Assembly: GCF_006349365.1 (NCBI RefSeq) | Contig: NZ_CP040899.1 | Coordinates: 434,001-498,000 of the forward strand | Source of the DNA: Georgenia wutianyii | Lineage (GTDB): Bacteria > Actinomycetota > Actinomycetes > Actinomycetales > Actinomycetaceae | Length of the DNA: 64,000 nt | Direction: 5' to 3' | Shown: piece by piece, positions 32,349 through 40,964 of the stretch | Numbering within the stretch: the stretch's first letter is position 1 | How the letters are laid out: the number at the start of each line of letters is the position of its first letter | Notes under the pieces: generated by a model | What the model saw: the letters and a program-made list of their open reading frames with translations, nothing else | Databases searched by the model: none | What the model was told of the DNA's origin: nothing | Made by a program: the position numbers and the translations under genes

Positions 32349-34118
32349 GTGGCACATCTGCTCGGGGCCGAGGCCCTGCACCTGGAGTACCCGACCCGCG
32401 TCGTCCTCGACTCGGTGACCCTCGGGATCGACGAGGGCGACCGCATCGGGATAGTCGGACGCAACGGCGACGGCAAGTCCAGCCTCCTGCGCCTGCTCTC
32501 CCGGCGGCTCGAGCCCGACGACGGCCGCGTCACCTGGCGCGGTGGCCTGCGCGTGGGCGTGCTCGACCAGGCCGACACCCTGGAGGACGACCACACCGTC
32601 GGGCAGACCGTCGTCGGGGACCGGCCCGAGCACGAGTGGGCCGGGGACGCGAGCGTGCGCGACGTCATCGCCGGCCTGGTTCCCGACGTGCCCTGGGACG
32701 CGCCCGTCGGCACGCTGAGCGGCGGGCAGCGCCGCCGCGTCGCCCTCGCCGCGCTCCTCGTGCAGGAGTGGGACGTCGTCATGCTCGACGAGCCGACCAA
32801 CCACCTCGACGTCGAGGGCATCTCCTGGCTCGCCGACCACCTCAAGCGCCGCTGGGCGGCCGGGTCCGGCGGCCTGCTCGTCGTCACCCACGACCGCTGG
32901 TTCCTCGACGAGGTGGCGCTGACGACGTGGGAGGTCCACGACCGCGTCGTCGAGCCGTTCGAGGGCGGGTACGCCGCCTATGTCCTGCAGCGGGTCGAGC
33001 GCGACCGGCAGGCCGCCGTCGTCGAGGCGAAGCGCCAGAACCTCATGCGCAAGGAGCTCGCGTGGCTGCGCCGCGGGGCGCCCGCCCGCACGTCCAAGCC
33101 GAAGTTCCGCATCGACGCCGCCAACCAGCTCATCGAGGACGTCCCGCCGCTGCGCGACCGCACCGAGCTCTCCCGCCTCGCCACCGCGCGGCTGGGCAAG
33201 GACGTCGTCGACCTCCTCGACGTCTCCGTCTCCTTCGGGGAGAACCAGGTGCTGCGCGACGTCGAGTGGCGCATCGGGCCGGGGGAGCGCACCGGGATCC
33301 TCGGTGCGAACGGCGCGGGCAAGTCGACGCTCCTTGCGCTCGTCGCTGGCACCCTCCAGCCGGACTCCGGGCGCGTCAAGCGCGGCAAGAGCGTGCGGCT
33401 GGCGATCCTCGACCAGCAGTTCACCGGGCTCGGCGAGATCGCCGACGACCGCGTCCGCGACGTCCTCGCCCGGACCCGCACGAGCTACGTCGTCGACGGC
33501 AAGGAGCTCACCCCGGCGCAGCTCCTCGAGCGCCTCGGCTTCGCCCGCGAGCACCTGTCCGCGCGCGTCGGTGAGCTGTCCGGCGGGCAGAAGCGCCGCC
33601 TGCAGCTCCTGCTCATCCTCCTCGACGAGCCCAACGTCCTCATCCTCGACGAGCCCACCAACGACGTCGACACGGACATGCTCGCCGCGATGGAGGACCT
33701 CCTCGACTCCTGGCCCGGCACCCTCATCGTCGTCTCCCACGACCGCTACCTGCTCGAACGGGTGACCGACCAGCAGTACGCCGTCATGGACGGACGGCTG
33801 CGCCACGTGCCGGGCGGCGTCGAGGAGTACCTCGAGCTGCGCCGGCGGCAGGACGAGGGCACCTCGGGGGCGCAGGCGCCGGCCAAGGAACAGCCGCGTG
33901 GCGCCGAGCAGCACGCAGCCCGCAAGGAGCTCGCCTCGACCGAGCGGCGCCTGGAGAAGGCGAGTGCGCAGGTCGCCGCGCTCCACGAGCGCATGGCCGC
34001 ACACGACCCCGGCGACTACGCGGGCCTCGCTGCGCTCACCGAGGAGGCCCGCGCGCTCGAGGCGCAGGTCGCCGAGCTCGAGGAGCGGTGGCTCGAGCTC
34101 TCCGAGCAGGCGGGATGA
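32349..34118 (+). CDS. ABC-F family ATPase
   Basis: 589 residues with two ABC domains in one chain and no membrane segments: Walker A GRNGDGKSS (about 37) and GANGAGKST (about 320), signatures LSGGQRRRVAL and LSGGQKRRLQL, Walker B VVMLDEPTNHLD and VLILDEPTNDVD. The second domain has TNDVD in place of TNHLD. A charged C-terminal coiled region (about 525-585) resembles Uup, suggesting DNA/RNA or ribosome-associated action. Mycobacteria have an ABC-F protein near this position. GTG start supported by a leaderless -10 box. Confidence 0.93.
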   Translation: MAHLLGAEALHLEYPTRVVLDSVTLGIDEGDRIGIVGRNGDGKSSLLRLLSRRLEPDDGRVTWRGGLRVGVLDQADTLEDDHTVGQTVVGDRPEHEWAGDASVRDVIAGLVPDVPWDAPVGTLSGGQRRRVALAALLVQEWDVVMLDEPTNHLDVEGISWLADHLKRRWAAGSGGLLVVTHDRWFLDEVALTTWEVHDRVVEPFEGGYAAYVLQRVERDRQAAVVEAKRQNLMRKELAWLRRGAPARTSKPKFRIDAANQLIEDVPPLRDRTELSRLATARLGKDVVDLLDVSVSFGENQVLRDVEWRIGPGERTGILGANGAGKSTLLALVAGTLQPDSGRVKRGKSVRLAILDQQFTGLGEIADDRVRDVLARTRTSYVVDGKELTPAQLLERLGFAREHLSARVGELSGGQKRRLQLLLILLDEPNVLILDEPTNDVDTDMLAAMEDLLDSWPGTLIVVSHDRYLLERVTDQQYAVMDGRLRHVPGGVEEYLELRRRQDEGTSGAQAPAKEQPRGAEQHAARKELASTERRLEKASAQVAALHERMAAHDPGDYAGLAALTEEARALEAQVAELEERWLELSEQAG

Positions 34119-34198
34119 ACCTGCGAAAGGGGTAGGCGCACCCCGCTCGGGTGCGTACCCTGGCCGGATCGGGACCCTTGGGGGAGGGAGGCCCAGCG

Positions 34199-35563
34199 AT
34201 GACGACGTTCGCCGACCTGGAGCGACTCGTCGCCGACCGGCTGCTGCGCCCGGACGCCACCGGCTTCGCCGAGGCGACCTTCGCGCAGTTCGCGCGCACC
34301 GGCGACCCGCCCGCCGCCGTCGTGCGCGTGCGCTCCACGACGGAGGTCGCGGCGGCGGTGCGGGCCGCCCGCAGCGCCGGTCTGCCGGTCGCCGTCCGCA
34401 GCGGCGGGCACAGCTACGCCCTGCACAGCGCCGGGCCCGGCGCGCTCGTCATCGACGTGCGCGCCCTGGACTCCGTGGCGATCGACGCCGACCGGCTGGT
34501 GGGACGCGCGGGCGGTGGGGTGACGGCCGGTGCCTACAGCCGGGCGGCGGGGAAGCACGGGCTGGCCACCGGCTTCGGGGACATCGGGACGGTCGGAGTC
34601 GGGGGCGTGGCGCTGGGCGGTGGCATCGGGTTCCTCAGCCGGCGCGACGGGTTGACCGTCGACAACATCCAGTCCGCCGAGATCGTCCTCGCCGACGGCA
34701 GCGTGCTCACCGTGGACGCGCGCGAGCACCCCGACCTGTTCTGGGCGCTGCGCGGGGGCGGGGGCAACTTCGGGGTGGTCACCGGGCTCACGTTCCGGCT
34801 GCACCGCACGGCCGTCGTCACCGGCGGCATGCTCGCCTTCGCGCCCTCGCCCGCCCGGCTCGTCGCCGCTGTCGACGCGGTGCTCGACGCCCCCGACGGA
34901 CTCAGCGCCATGGTCAACCTCCTCGTCGCGCCACCGCTGCCGTTCCTCCCGCCCGAGCTGCACGGCCGGCCGGTCATGCTCGTCCTGGCGTGCTGGTCCG
35001 GCGCGCCGCAGGACGCCGAGGACGCGCTCGCGCCGCTGCGGGCCATCGGCCAGCCGCTGGTGGAGGCGCTCGACACGCACTCCTACCCCGACCTGCTCCG
35101 CGGGCCGCCGACGCCGCCGCAGCCCGCCTACCCGGTGATGCGCACCGGCTTCACCGGGCGTCTCGACGAGCGGTTCGGGGAGGCGGCCCTCCGGTCACTC
35201 GCGACCGCCGGCATGTTCGCCGCCTTCAACCTGCGGCCCCTCGGCGGGGCGATCGGCCGGACCCCGCCGGAGGCGACCGCGTTCGCCCACCGGGACAGGG
35301 ACGTCATGGTGACGGTGAGCGCGCTCGTCCAGGACTCCACCGCCGTCCCCACCGCCCAGGACTGGGTCGACGAGGCCAGCCGCGCCGTCGGTCTCTCCGG
35401 TGCCGGGTACGTGAACTTCATGTCGGGGGCCACGCCCGAGGACGTCGCCGCGGCCTACCCGGGCGTCCTCGACCGGCTGCGCGAGGTCAAGGCGGCCTAC
35501 GACCCGGGCAACGTCTTCCGGTTCAACCACAACGTCACCCCGCCGGGAGGGCCGGCGGGCTGA
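34199..35563 (+). CDS. FAD-binding berberine-bridge-type oxidoreductase
   Basis: 454 residues, PCMH-type FAD domain. VRSGGHSY carries the His for covalent 8-alpha flavin linkage; the second linkage Cys of bicovalent relatives is absent (FGDIGTVGVGGVALGGGIG). The C-terminal BBE motif YDPGNVFRFNHNV is present. Members oxidise sugars, alkaloids or polyketides; substrate unknown. ATG 34199 with GGGAGG upstream; a TACCCT -10 box at 34156. Convergent with a MarR gene one base away, which may sense a related compound. Confidence 0.88.
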   Translation: MTTFADLERLVADRLLRPDATGFAEATFAQFARTGDPPAAVVRVRSTTEVAAAVRAARSAGLPVAVRSGGHSYALHSAGPGALVIDVRALDSVAIDADRLVGRAGGGVTAGAYSRAAGKHGLATGFGDIGTVGVGGVALGGGIGFLSRRDGLTVDNIQSAEIVLADGSVLTVDAREHPDLFWALRGGGGNFGVVTGLTFRLHRTAVVTGGMLAFAPSPARLVAAVDAVLDAPDGLSAMVNLLVAPPLPFLPPELHGRPVMLVLACWSGAPQDAEDALAPLRAIGQPLVEALDTHSYPDLLRGPPTPPQPAYPVMRTGFTGRLDERFGEAALRSLATAGMFAAFNLRPLGGAIGRTPPEATAFAHRDRDVMVTVSALVQDSTAVPTAQDWVDEASRAVGLSGAGYVNFMSGATPEDVAAAYPGVLDRLREVKAAYDPGNVFRFNHNVTPPGGPAG

Positions 35564-35564
35564 C

Positions 35565-36062
35565 TCAGCGGTCGAGCGGCAGGAGCAGGCGGCGCAGCAG
35601 CGCGCTCAGCTGCTCGGCCTCCTGCGGCGAGAGCTCGGTGAGCAGCCGCTCCTCGGAGTCGAGCAGGTCGGCCATCGCGGCGTCGACCTTCTCCTTGCCC
35701 AGCGGCGTGAGGCGGACGAGGACGACGCGCCGGTCGGTCGTGCCCACGGCCCGCACGACGTGGCCGTGCGCCACCATGCGGTCGATCCGGTTCGTCATCG
35801 TGCCCGAGGACACGAGGGTCTCGTTGAGCAGCCGCCCGGCGGTGAGCTCGTAGGGCTCCCCGGCGCGGCGCAGGGCCGACAGGACGTCGAACTCCCAGCC
35901 CTCGAGGTCGTGGTCGAGGAAGACGCGGCGGCGCGCGAGGTCCAGGCGCCGGGAGAGGCGCGAGACCCGGGAGAAGACGTGCAGCGGGCGTGGGTCGAGG
36001 TCCGGACGCTCCCGGCCCCAGGCCGCAACGATCCGGTCGACCTCATCCTGTCCCTCGACCAT
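35565..36062 (-). CDS. MarR-family regulator
   Basis: 165 residues, winged helix-turn-helix about 50-110 (LTAGRLLNETLVSSGTMTNR, then the wing VGTTDRRVVLVRLTPLGK). The DRR in the wing and the dimer helices at both ends are typical. Its promoter carries a perfect CTCGACGTCGAG palindrome, so it is probably autorepressed. The regulated target could include the adjacent flavoprotein, but that gene is convergent, so this is uncertain. Confidence 0.92.
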   Translation of the reverse strand: MVEGQDEVDRIVAAWGRERPDLDPRPLHVFSRVSRLSRRLDLARRRVFLDHDLEGWEFDVLSALRRAGEPYELTAGRLLNETLVSSGTMTNRIDRMVAHGHVVRAVGTTDRRVVLVRLTPLGKEKVDAAMADLLDSEERLLTELSPQEAEQLSALLRRLLLPLDR

Positions 36063-36068
36063 GACCCG

Positions 36069-36086
36069 AGATTACTCGACGTCGAG
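36069..36086 (-). promoter_or_regulatory. leaderless marR promoter with palindromic operator
   Basis: On the minus strand TAATCT (36074-36069) lies 6 nt before ATG 36062. Immediately upstream of it CTCGACGTCGAG (36075-36086) is a perfect 12-bp palindrome flanked by TTAT/GTAA, in the -10/-35 spacer. A bound MarR dimer would block RNA polymerase. Confidence 0.65.
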
Positions 36087-36156
36087 ATAAGTAGAGCCAT
36101 CAGGCGCCGGGCGCTCACTCCCGACCCTCCGGCAGCGCTCCTGGGCGTGGACGGCA

Positions 36157-36189
36157 GGAGCCGGGCCCCCTCGGTGGGGACCCGGCTCC
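36157..36189 (-). terminator. hairpin terminator of the ABC exporter operon
   Basis: GGAGCCGGG pairs with CCCGGCTCC, with further pairing inward (CCCC with GGGG), directly downstream of the permease stop at 36205. Confidence 0.7.
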
Positions 36190-36204
36190 AGGAGGACGAC
36201 GGCG

Positions 36205-37425
36205 TCAGCCGCGCAGCGCCTCGGTCAGCTTCATCCGGCCACCGGTGTGGAGGACGCCCCGGCGGTAGACCCGCCCGGCGATCCACACGAGGACCGGGAC
36301 GGTCGCGATGGCGATGCCGAAGGCGAGGGCCATCTCCCAGGTCTGCACCCCGCCGTACACGTCGCGCACCGGCATCATGAACGGGGAGAAGAACGGGATC
36401 TGCGACAGCACCTTGACCAGGGTGCTGTCGGGGTTCGCCGTCACCATGAACATCGCCAGGTAGAACGGCACGAACATGAGGAACGTCAGGGGCGTGGTCA
36501 CCGCGCCGATCTCCTCCTGCCGCGAGACGAGTGCGGCGAACCCGCCGAAGAGCAGGGAGAAGATGAGGTAGCCGAGGAGGAACCACAGCACGACGAGCAG
36601 CATCGTCCAGCCGAGGTCGATCTCGAAGCCGTCGAACAGCCCGGTCATCGCCGCCGGGATCGTCGCCGCGGCGCCGAGGATGACCACCTGGCCGAGGCTG
36701 ACGACGCCGATGCCGAGGATCTTGCCGGCGAGCAGCTCCGCGGGCCGGATCGTCGACAGGAGGATCTCCACGACGCGCGAGGTCTTCTCCTCCACGACGC
36801 CGACGGCGATGAGCGAGCCGGCGCTGATGAGCGAGAAGAGGAGCAGGGAGATCGCGACGATGGCGACGAGGTACTCCGGACCGAACTGGTCGGCCTCGTC
36901 CCCCGAGCTCGACACCACCTGCGGGCCCGCGGACGCGAGCTCGGCGTTGAAGGCCGCCGGGTCGCCGCCGAGGTCGATGACCTGGTCGGCGAGGACGTGC
37001 GCCTGGACGGCGCCGGAGACGATCGCGAGAAGCTCCTGGTCGGCGTCCTCCTCGACGAGCATCTCCGGGCGGCTCGGGTCACCGACGAGGAACGCGTCGA
37101 GGTCCTCGGCGAGGGCGGGCTCGGCCTCCGCCTGCGTCATCGGCTCGATCTCGAGCGTCGTGCCGAGCGCGAGGCCGGCGGCCTCGAGCTGGGGCGTGAG
37201 GTCGGCGACGGACTGGTCGACACCGACGGTGAAGTCCGGCCCGTCGTCGCCCTCCCGGCCGGCGAAGTAGTCGAGGACGAACACGCCCGCGACGATGACG
37301 ACGAGCATGACAGCCAGTGAGATGAGGTTCGCCTTGGTGAGGAAGCGCGCCTTGATCTCGCGGCGGGCGACCATCCCGATGTTCGCGAACGTGGAGTTCC
37401 GGCTCGTGCGGTCCTGGGTGCTCAT
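36205..37425 (-). CDS. ABC-2 type transporter permease (NatB-like)
   Basis: 406 residues. One membrane segment near residue 35, a large extracytoplasmic loop (about 55-210), then five to six segments to the end: the ABC2_membrane_3/NatB topology. GVVEEKTSRVVEILLSTIRP after the second segment is the conserved cytoplasmic motif. Together with the ATPase it forms an exporter, perhaps for sodium, drugs or peptides; substrate unknown. Start overlaps the ATPase stop (ATGA). Confidence 0.9.
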   Translation of the reverse strand: MSTQDRTSRNSTFANIGMVARREIKARFLTKANLISLAVMLVVIVAGVFVLDYFAGREGDDGPDFTVGVDQSVADLTPQLEAAGLALGTTLEIEPMTQAEAEPALAEDLDAFLVGDPSRPEMLVEEDADQELLAIVSGAVQAHVLADQVIDLGGDPAAFNAELASAGPQVVSSSGDEADQFGPEYLVAIVAISLLLFSLISAGSLIAVGVVEEKTSRVVEILLSTIRPAELLAGKILGIGVVSLGQVVILGAAATIPAAMTGLFDGFEIDLGWTMLLVVLWFLLGYLIFSLLFGGFAALVSRQEEIGAVTTPLTFLMFVPFYLAMFMVTANPDSTLVKVLSQIPFFSPFMMPVRDVYGGVQTWEMALAFGIAIATVPVLVWIAGRVYRRGVLHTGGRMKLTEALRG

Positions 37426-38357
37426 GCTGCGTCCTTCTCCTGGGTCTCGCTCACGACGTGGCGGAAGAGGTCGGCGAGGGAGGGGACCACCGGGCTGAAC
37501 TCCCGCAGCGCCCCGGCGGCCGTCGCCGCCCGGAGGAAGGGCTGCTCCACGCCCTCGGTGTTCCCGGTGAGCTCGACGACGACCTCGCGGCCGTCGTCGG
37601 ACAGCACCCGGGCGCCCGGGACCAGCCGCGCCCACCCGGGTGCGGCGCCGTGGACCACGGCGCGCCAGCGGGCGTTCGGCGTCCGACGCAGCTCCTCCTT
37701 CGTCCCGAGCGCGACCATCTGGCCCGCGCGGACGATGCCGACGCGGTCGCACAGCCGCTCGACGAGGTCGAGCTGGTGGGAGGAGAAGATCACCGGCACG
37801 CCGGCGGCGGCGCGCTCGACGAGGACCGAGCTCATGACGTCGACGGCCACCGGGTCCAGACCGGAGAACGGCTCGTCGAGGACGAGGATCTCCGGGTCGT
37901 GGACGAGGGCCGCGGCGAGCTGGACGCGCTGCTGGTTGCCGAGGGAGAGCTTCTCGACGTTGTCCCCGCGGCGGGCGGCGACGCCGAGCCGCTCGGTCCA
38001 CTGCTCCATCGCCGCGACGGCGTCCTTCGCGCCCATGCCGTGGAGGCGGGCGAGGTAGACGAGCTGCTCACCGACCTTCATCTTCGGGTACAGGCCGCGC
38101 TCCTCGGGCATGTAGCCGACGCGACGGCGCATCTCGAGGTCGAGGGGGCGTCCCTGCCAGCGCACCTCGCCGGAGTCCGCCGAGAGCACGCCGAGCGCGA
38201 TCCGCATCGCGGTGGTCTTGCCCGCACCGTTCGAGCCGACGAAGCCGAAGATCTCCCCGGCGTCGACGGAGAAGGTGAGGTCGGTGAGCGCACGGAGTGA
38301 CCCGTACGCCTTGTTCAGGTGGTCGAACTCGAGTCTGGCCATGTCCTCTTCCGTCAT
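37422..38357 (-). CDS. ABC transporter ATP-binding protein (NatA-like)
   Basis: 311 residues. Walker A GSNGAGKTT, signature LSLGNQQR (a variant of LSGGQ), Walker B ILVLDEPFSGLDP, switch His in SSHQLD. C-terminal extension of about 90 residues (ARWRAVVHGAAPG...) is the DUF4162 type typical of exporters with this permease. ATG 38357 is preferred, with GAGG upstream and a TAGAAT -10 box near 38388; ATG 38342 (MARLEFDHL) with AGAGGA upstream is an alternative. Confidence 0.92.
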   Translation of the reverse strand: MTEEDMARLEFDHLNKAYGSLRALTDLTFSVDAGEIFGFVGSNGAGKTTAMRIALGVLSADSGEVRWQGRPLDLEMRRRVGYMPEERGLYPKMKVGEQLVYLARLHGMGAKDAVAAMEQWTERLGVAARRGDNVEKLSLGNQQRVQLAAALVHDPEILVLDEPFSGLDPVAVDVMSSVLVERAAAGVPVIFSSHQLDLVERLCDRVGIVRAGQMVALGTKEELRRTPNARWRAVVHGAAPGWARLVPGARVLSDDGREVVVELTGNTEGVEQPFLRAATAAGALREFSPVVPSLADLFRHVVSETQEKDAA

Positions 38358-38411
38358 CACGGGGCCTCGGTCGCCGCGATTCTAGGGGGTGGACGTTCCG
38401 GGGATCGCGGT

Positions 38412-39065
38412 TCAGGGCGTCGGTGAGACGTCCGGCAGGCCGGTGAGGTGCGGGGCGGCCTCCAGCGAGCTCAGCCCGTTCCACGCGAGGTTGACGAGGT
38501 GCGCGGCGACGGTCTCCCGGTCGGGGCTGCGCGCCTCGAGCCACCACTGGCCGGTGAGGGCGATCATCCCGACGAGCATCTGGGCGTAGATCGGTGCGGT
38601 CACCGTCGGCAGGCCGCGGCGGCGGAACTGGTCGGCGAGGAGGTGCTCCACCTGCGTGGCGACGTCGCCGATGAGGGAGGAGAAGGTGCCCGTCGCCTGC
38701 GCCACGGGCGAGTCGCGCACGAGGATGCGGAACCCGTCGGTGTTCTCCTCGATGTACTCCAGCAGGGCCATCGCGGTTCGCTCGACGATGCGCTTGGGGT
38801 GCCCGCCGGTCTCCAGCGCCCCGCTCAGCGCGACCAGCAGCTTCTGCAGCTCCCGGTCGACGATGACGGCGTACACGCCCTCCTTGCCGCCGAAGTGCTC
38901 GTAGACGACGGGCTTGGAGACCGAGGCGCGAGCGGCGATCTCCTCCACGCTCGTACCCTCGAAGCCCTTCTCGGCGAAGAGGGCGCGGCCGACGTCGAGC
39001 AGCTGCTCACGGCGCTGGCCCGCCGTCATACGGGCACGGGAGGTGCGAGATCGGTCACTGGCCAC
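38412..39065 (-). CDS. TetR-family regulator
   Basis: 217 residues. Helix-turn-helix about 18-60 (GQRREQLLDVGRALFAEKGF, then IAARASVSKPVVYEHFGGKEG). The C-terminal part (DGFRILVRDSPVAQATGTFSSLIGDVATQ) is the usual ligand pocket region. It lies just upstream of the ABC exporter on the same strand, with a 54-bp gap, so it may regulate that exporter. Start GTG 39065 by frame; ATG 39029 is possible. Confidence 0.88.
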   Translation of the reverse strand: MASDRSRTSRARMTAGQRREQLLDVGRALFAEKGFEGTSVEEIAARASVSKPVVYEHFGGKEGVYAVIVDRELQKLLVALSGALETGGHPKRIVERTAMALLEYIEENTDGFRILVRDSPVAQATGTFSSLIGDVATQVEHLLADQFRRRGLPTVTAPIYAQMLVGMIALTGQWWLEARSPDRETVAAHLVNLAWNGLSSLEAAPHLTGLPDVSPTP

Positions 39066-39145
39066 GAGGCCATCATGCCGTGCGGAGGGTCCGGGCGGGC
39101 CCGCGGGTTTGGCAGACTGGGCGCTGCGTCGCCGTGGCGACGCGT

Positions 39146-39217
39146 TCCGCCCTGGTGTAACGGCAGCACGCAGGCCTTTGGTGCCTTGAGGTCCGGGTTC
39201 GAATCCTGGGGGCGGAG
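39146..39217 (+). tRNA. tRNA-Gln (UUG anticodon)
   Basis: 72 nt. Acceptor TCCGCCC pairs with GGGCGGA; D-arm GGTGTAACGGCAGCAC; anticodon loop CTTTGGT gives UUG; T-arm CCGGG-TTCGAAT-CCTGG. The 3' CCA is not encoded. Lies upstream of glmU. Confidence 0.93.
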
Positions 39218-39297
39218 CCGTGCCTCGCGACGTCCCCCGGCCCGCCTCCGGGCGACCGGGAGCCGTTCGTGCCAACCACCGCGCGGCCCGGCGGCGA

Positions 39298-39336
39298 TAG
39301 AGTGGCCCTGCACGAAGCCCGGGGACAACCCCGGGC
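39298..39336 (+). promoter_or_regulatory. glmU promoter and 5' UTR hairpin
   Basis: TAGAGT at 39298-39303 is a likely -10 box. GCCCGGGG-ACAA-CCCCGGGC (39317-39336), a perfect 8-bp stem with a 4-nt loop, follows in the leader, 26 nt before the GTG start. It may stabilise the mRNA or affect translation. Confidence 0.5.
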
Positions 39337-39362
39337 AGGACCCGACGAGGGAGCCCACTCGA

Positions 39363-40964
39363 GTGAGTGCCCAGCCAGCCGCCGTCATCGTCCTCGCCGC
39401 AGGTGAGGGCACCCGGATGAAGTCCCGGACCCCGAAGGTCCTCCACCGCATCGCCGGCCGCAGCCTCCTCGGCTTCGCGCTGCGCGCCGGTGCCGAGCTC
39501 GAGCCCCAGCGCCTCGCCGTCGTCGTCCGCCACGAGCGCGACGCCGTCGCCGCGCACGCCGAGGCCGAGCTGCCCGGCGTCGTCGTCGTGGACCAGGACG
39601 CGATCCCCGGGACCGGGCGCGCCGTGCAGTGCGCGCTCGGGGTGCTCGACGCCAAGGAACAGGCAGGCGCCGCGCTCCTGTCCGGCTCGCGGACCGAGGC
39701 CCACGGCAGCGTGGTCTCCGGGCCGGTCGTCGTCACCGCCGGCGACGTGCCGCTCCTCGACTCCGGCACGCTGGGCCAGCTGCTCGAGGCCCACGAGGCC
39801 GACGGCAACGCCGTCACCCTGCTCAGCACCCGGCTGCCCGACCCGTACGGCTACGGGCGGGTCGTGCGCGACGAGAACGGCGACGTCGTCGGCGTCGTCG
39901 AGGAGCGCGACGCGACCCCCGAGCAGCGCGAGATCGACGAGGTCAACACCTCGATCTACGTCTTCGACGCCGCGGTCCTGCGCGAGGCGCTCACCCAGGT
40001 GGACGACGCGAACGACCAGGGCGAGGTCTACCTCACCGACGTCGTCGCCCTCGCCCACCGCTCCGGCAAGCGGGTGCGCGCGCTCGTCGTCGAGGACCAG
40101 TGGCTCGTCACCGGCGTCAACGACCGCGCCCAGCTCGCCGAGATCGGCGCCGAGCTCAACCGCCGGATCGTCACCGGCTGGATGCGTGAGGGCGTCACCG
40201 TCGTCGACCCGGCCACGACGTGGATCGACGTCGACGTGCAGCTCGCCCGCGACGTCACCATCCACCCCGGCACCCAGCTCCACGGGACGACGACGGTCGA
40301 GGAGGGTGCCGAGATCGGCCCGGACACCACCCTGCGCGACGTCGTCGTCGGGGCGGAGGCCACGGTCGTGCGCACGCACGGCTTCAGCGCCCGCATCGGC
40401 GCGCGGGCGACCGTCGGCCCCTTCGCCTACCTGCGCCAGGACACCGTGCTCGGCGAGCGCGGCAAGATCGGCACGTTCGTCGAGACGAAGGACGCGCAGA
40501 TCGGCGCCGGCTCCAAGGTGCCGCACCTGTCCTACGTCGGCGACGCGGAGATCGGGGAGGGCACGAACATCGGCGCCGCCTCCGTCTTCGTCAACTACGA
40601 CGGCGTGAACAAGCACCGCTCGAAGGTGGGCTCCAACGCCCGCACCGGGTCGGACAACATGTTCATCGCTCCCATCACGATCGGTGACGGCGCCTACACC
40701 GGCGCGGGCACGGTCCTGCTCAAGGACGTGCCGCCGGGCGCGCTGGCGATCAACTCGACCACTCAGCGGAACATCGAGGGCTGGGTGCTGCGGCGCAGGC
40801 CGGGCACCCCTTCGGCGGAGGCCGCGAGCAAGGCGCTCGAGGGCGACGCCGAGAAGGAGCTCTCCCCCCAGGCCCGGGCCGAGCTGGCCCGCGGGAACCA
40901 CGACGTGGCCGTCCCCCGGGACGGGCACACCCCCACCGAAAACGGGAGCGGCACCGAGCGATGA
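39363..40964 (+). CDS. glmU: bifunctional UDP-N-acetylglucosamine pyrophosphorylase / glucosamine-1-phosphate N-acetyltransferase
   Basis: 533 residues. N-terminal uridylyltransferase with LAAGEGTRMKS, then a left-handed beta-helix acetyltransferase (IHPGTQLHG ... IGPDTTLRD ... FVNYDGVNKHRS) ending near 460, and a disordered C-terminal tail of about 50 residues. Makes UDP-GlcNAc for the cell wall. There is a short insert after LDAKEQAGAALL (RTEAHGSV). Start GTG 39363; stop overlaps prs (ATGA). Confidence 0.96.
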   Translation: MSAQPAAVIVLAAGEGTRMKSRTPKVLHRIAGRSLLGFALRAGAELEPQRLAVVVRHERDAVAAHAEAELPGVVVVDQDAIPGTGRAVQCALGVLDAKEQAGAALLSGSRTEAHGSVVSGPVVVTAGDVPLLDSGTLGQLLEAHEADGNAVTLLSTRLPDPYGYGRVVRDENGDVVGVVEERDATPEQREIDEVNTSIYVFDAAVLREALTQVDDANDQGEVYLTDVVALAHRSGKRVRALVVEDQWLVTGVNDRAQLAEIGAELNRRIVTGWMREGVTVVDPATTWIDVDVQLARDVTIHPGTQLHGTTTVEEGAEIGPDTTLRDVVVGAEATVVRTHGFSARIGARATVGPFAYLRQDTVLGERGKIGTFVETKDAQIGAGSKVPHLSYVGDAEIGEGTNIGAASVFVNYDGVNKHRSKVGSNARTGSDNMFIAPITIGDGAYTGAGTVLLKDVPPGALAINSTTQRNIEGWVLRRRPGTPSAEAASKALEGDAEKELSPQARAELARGNHDVAVPRDGHTPTENGSGTER

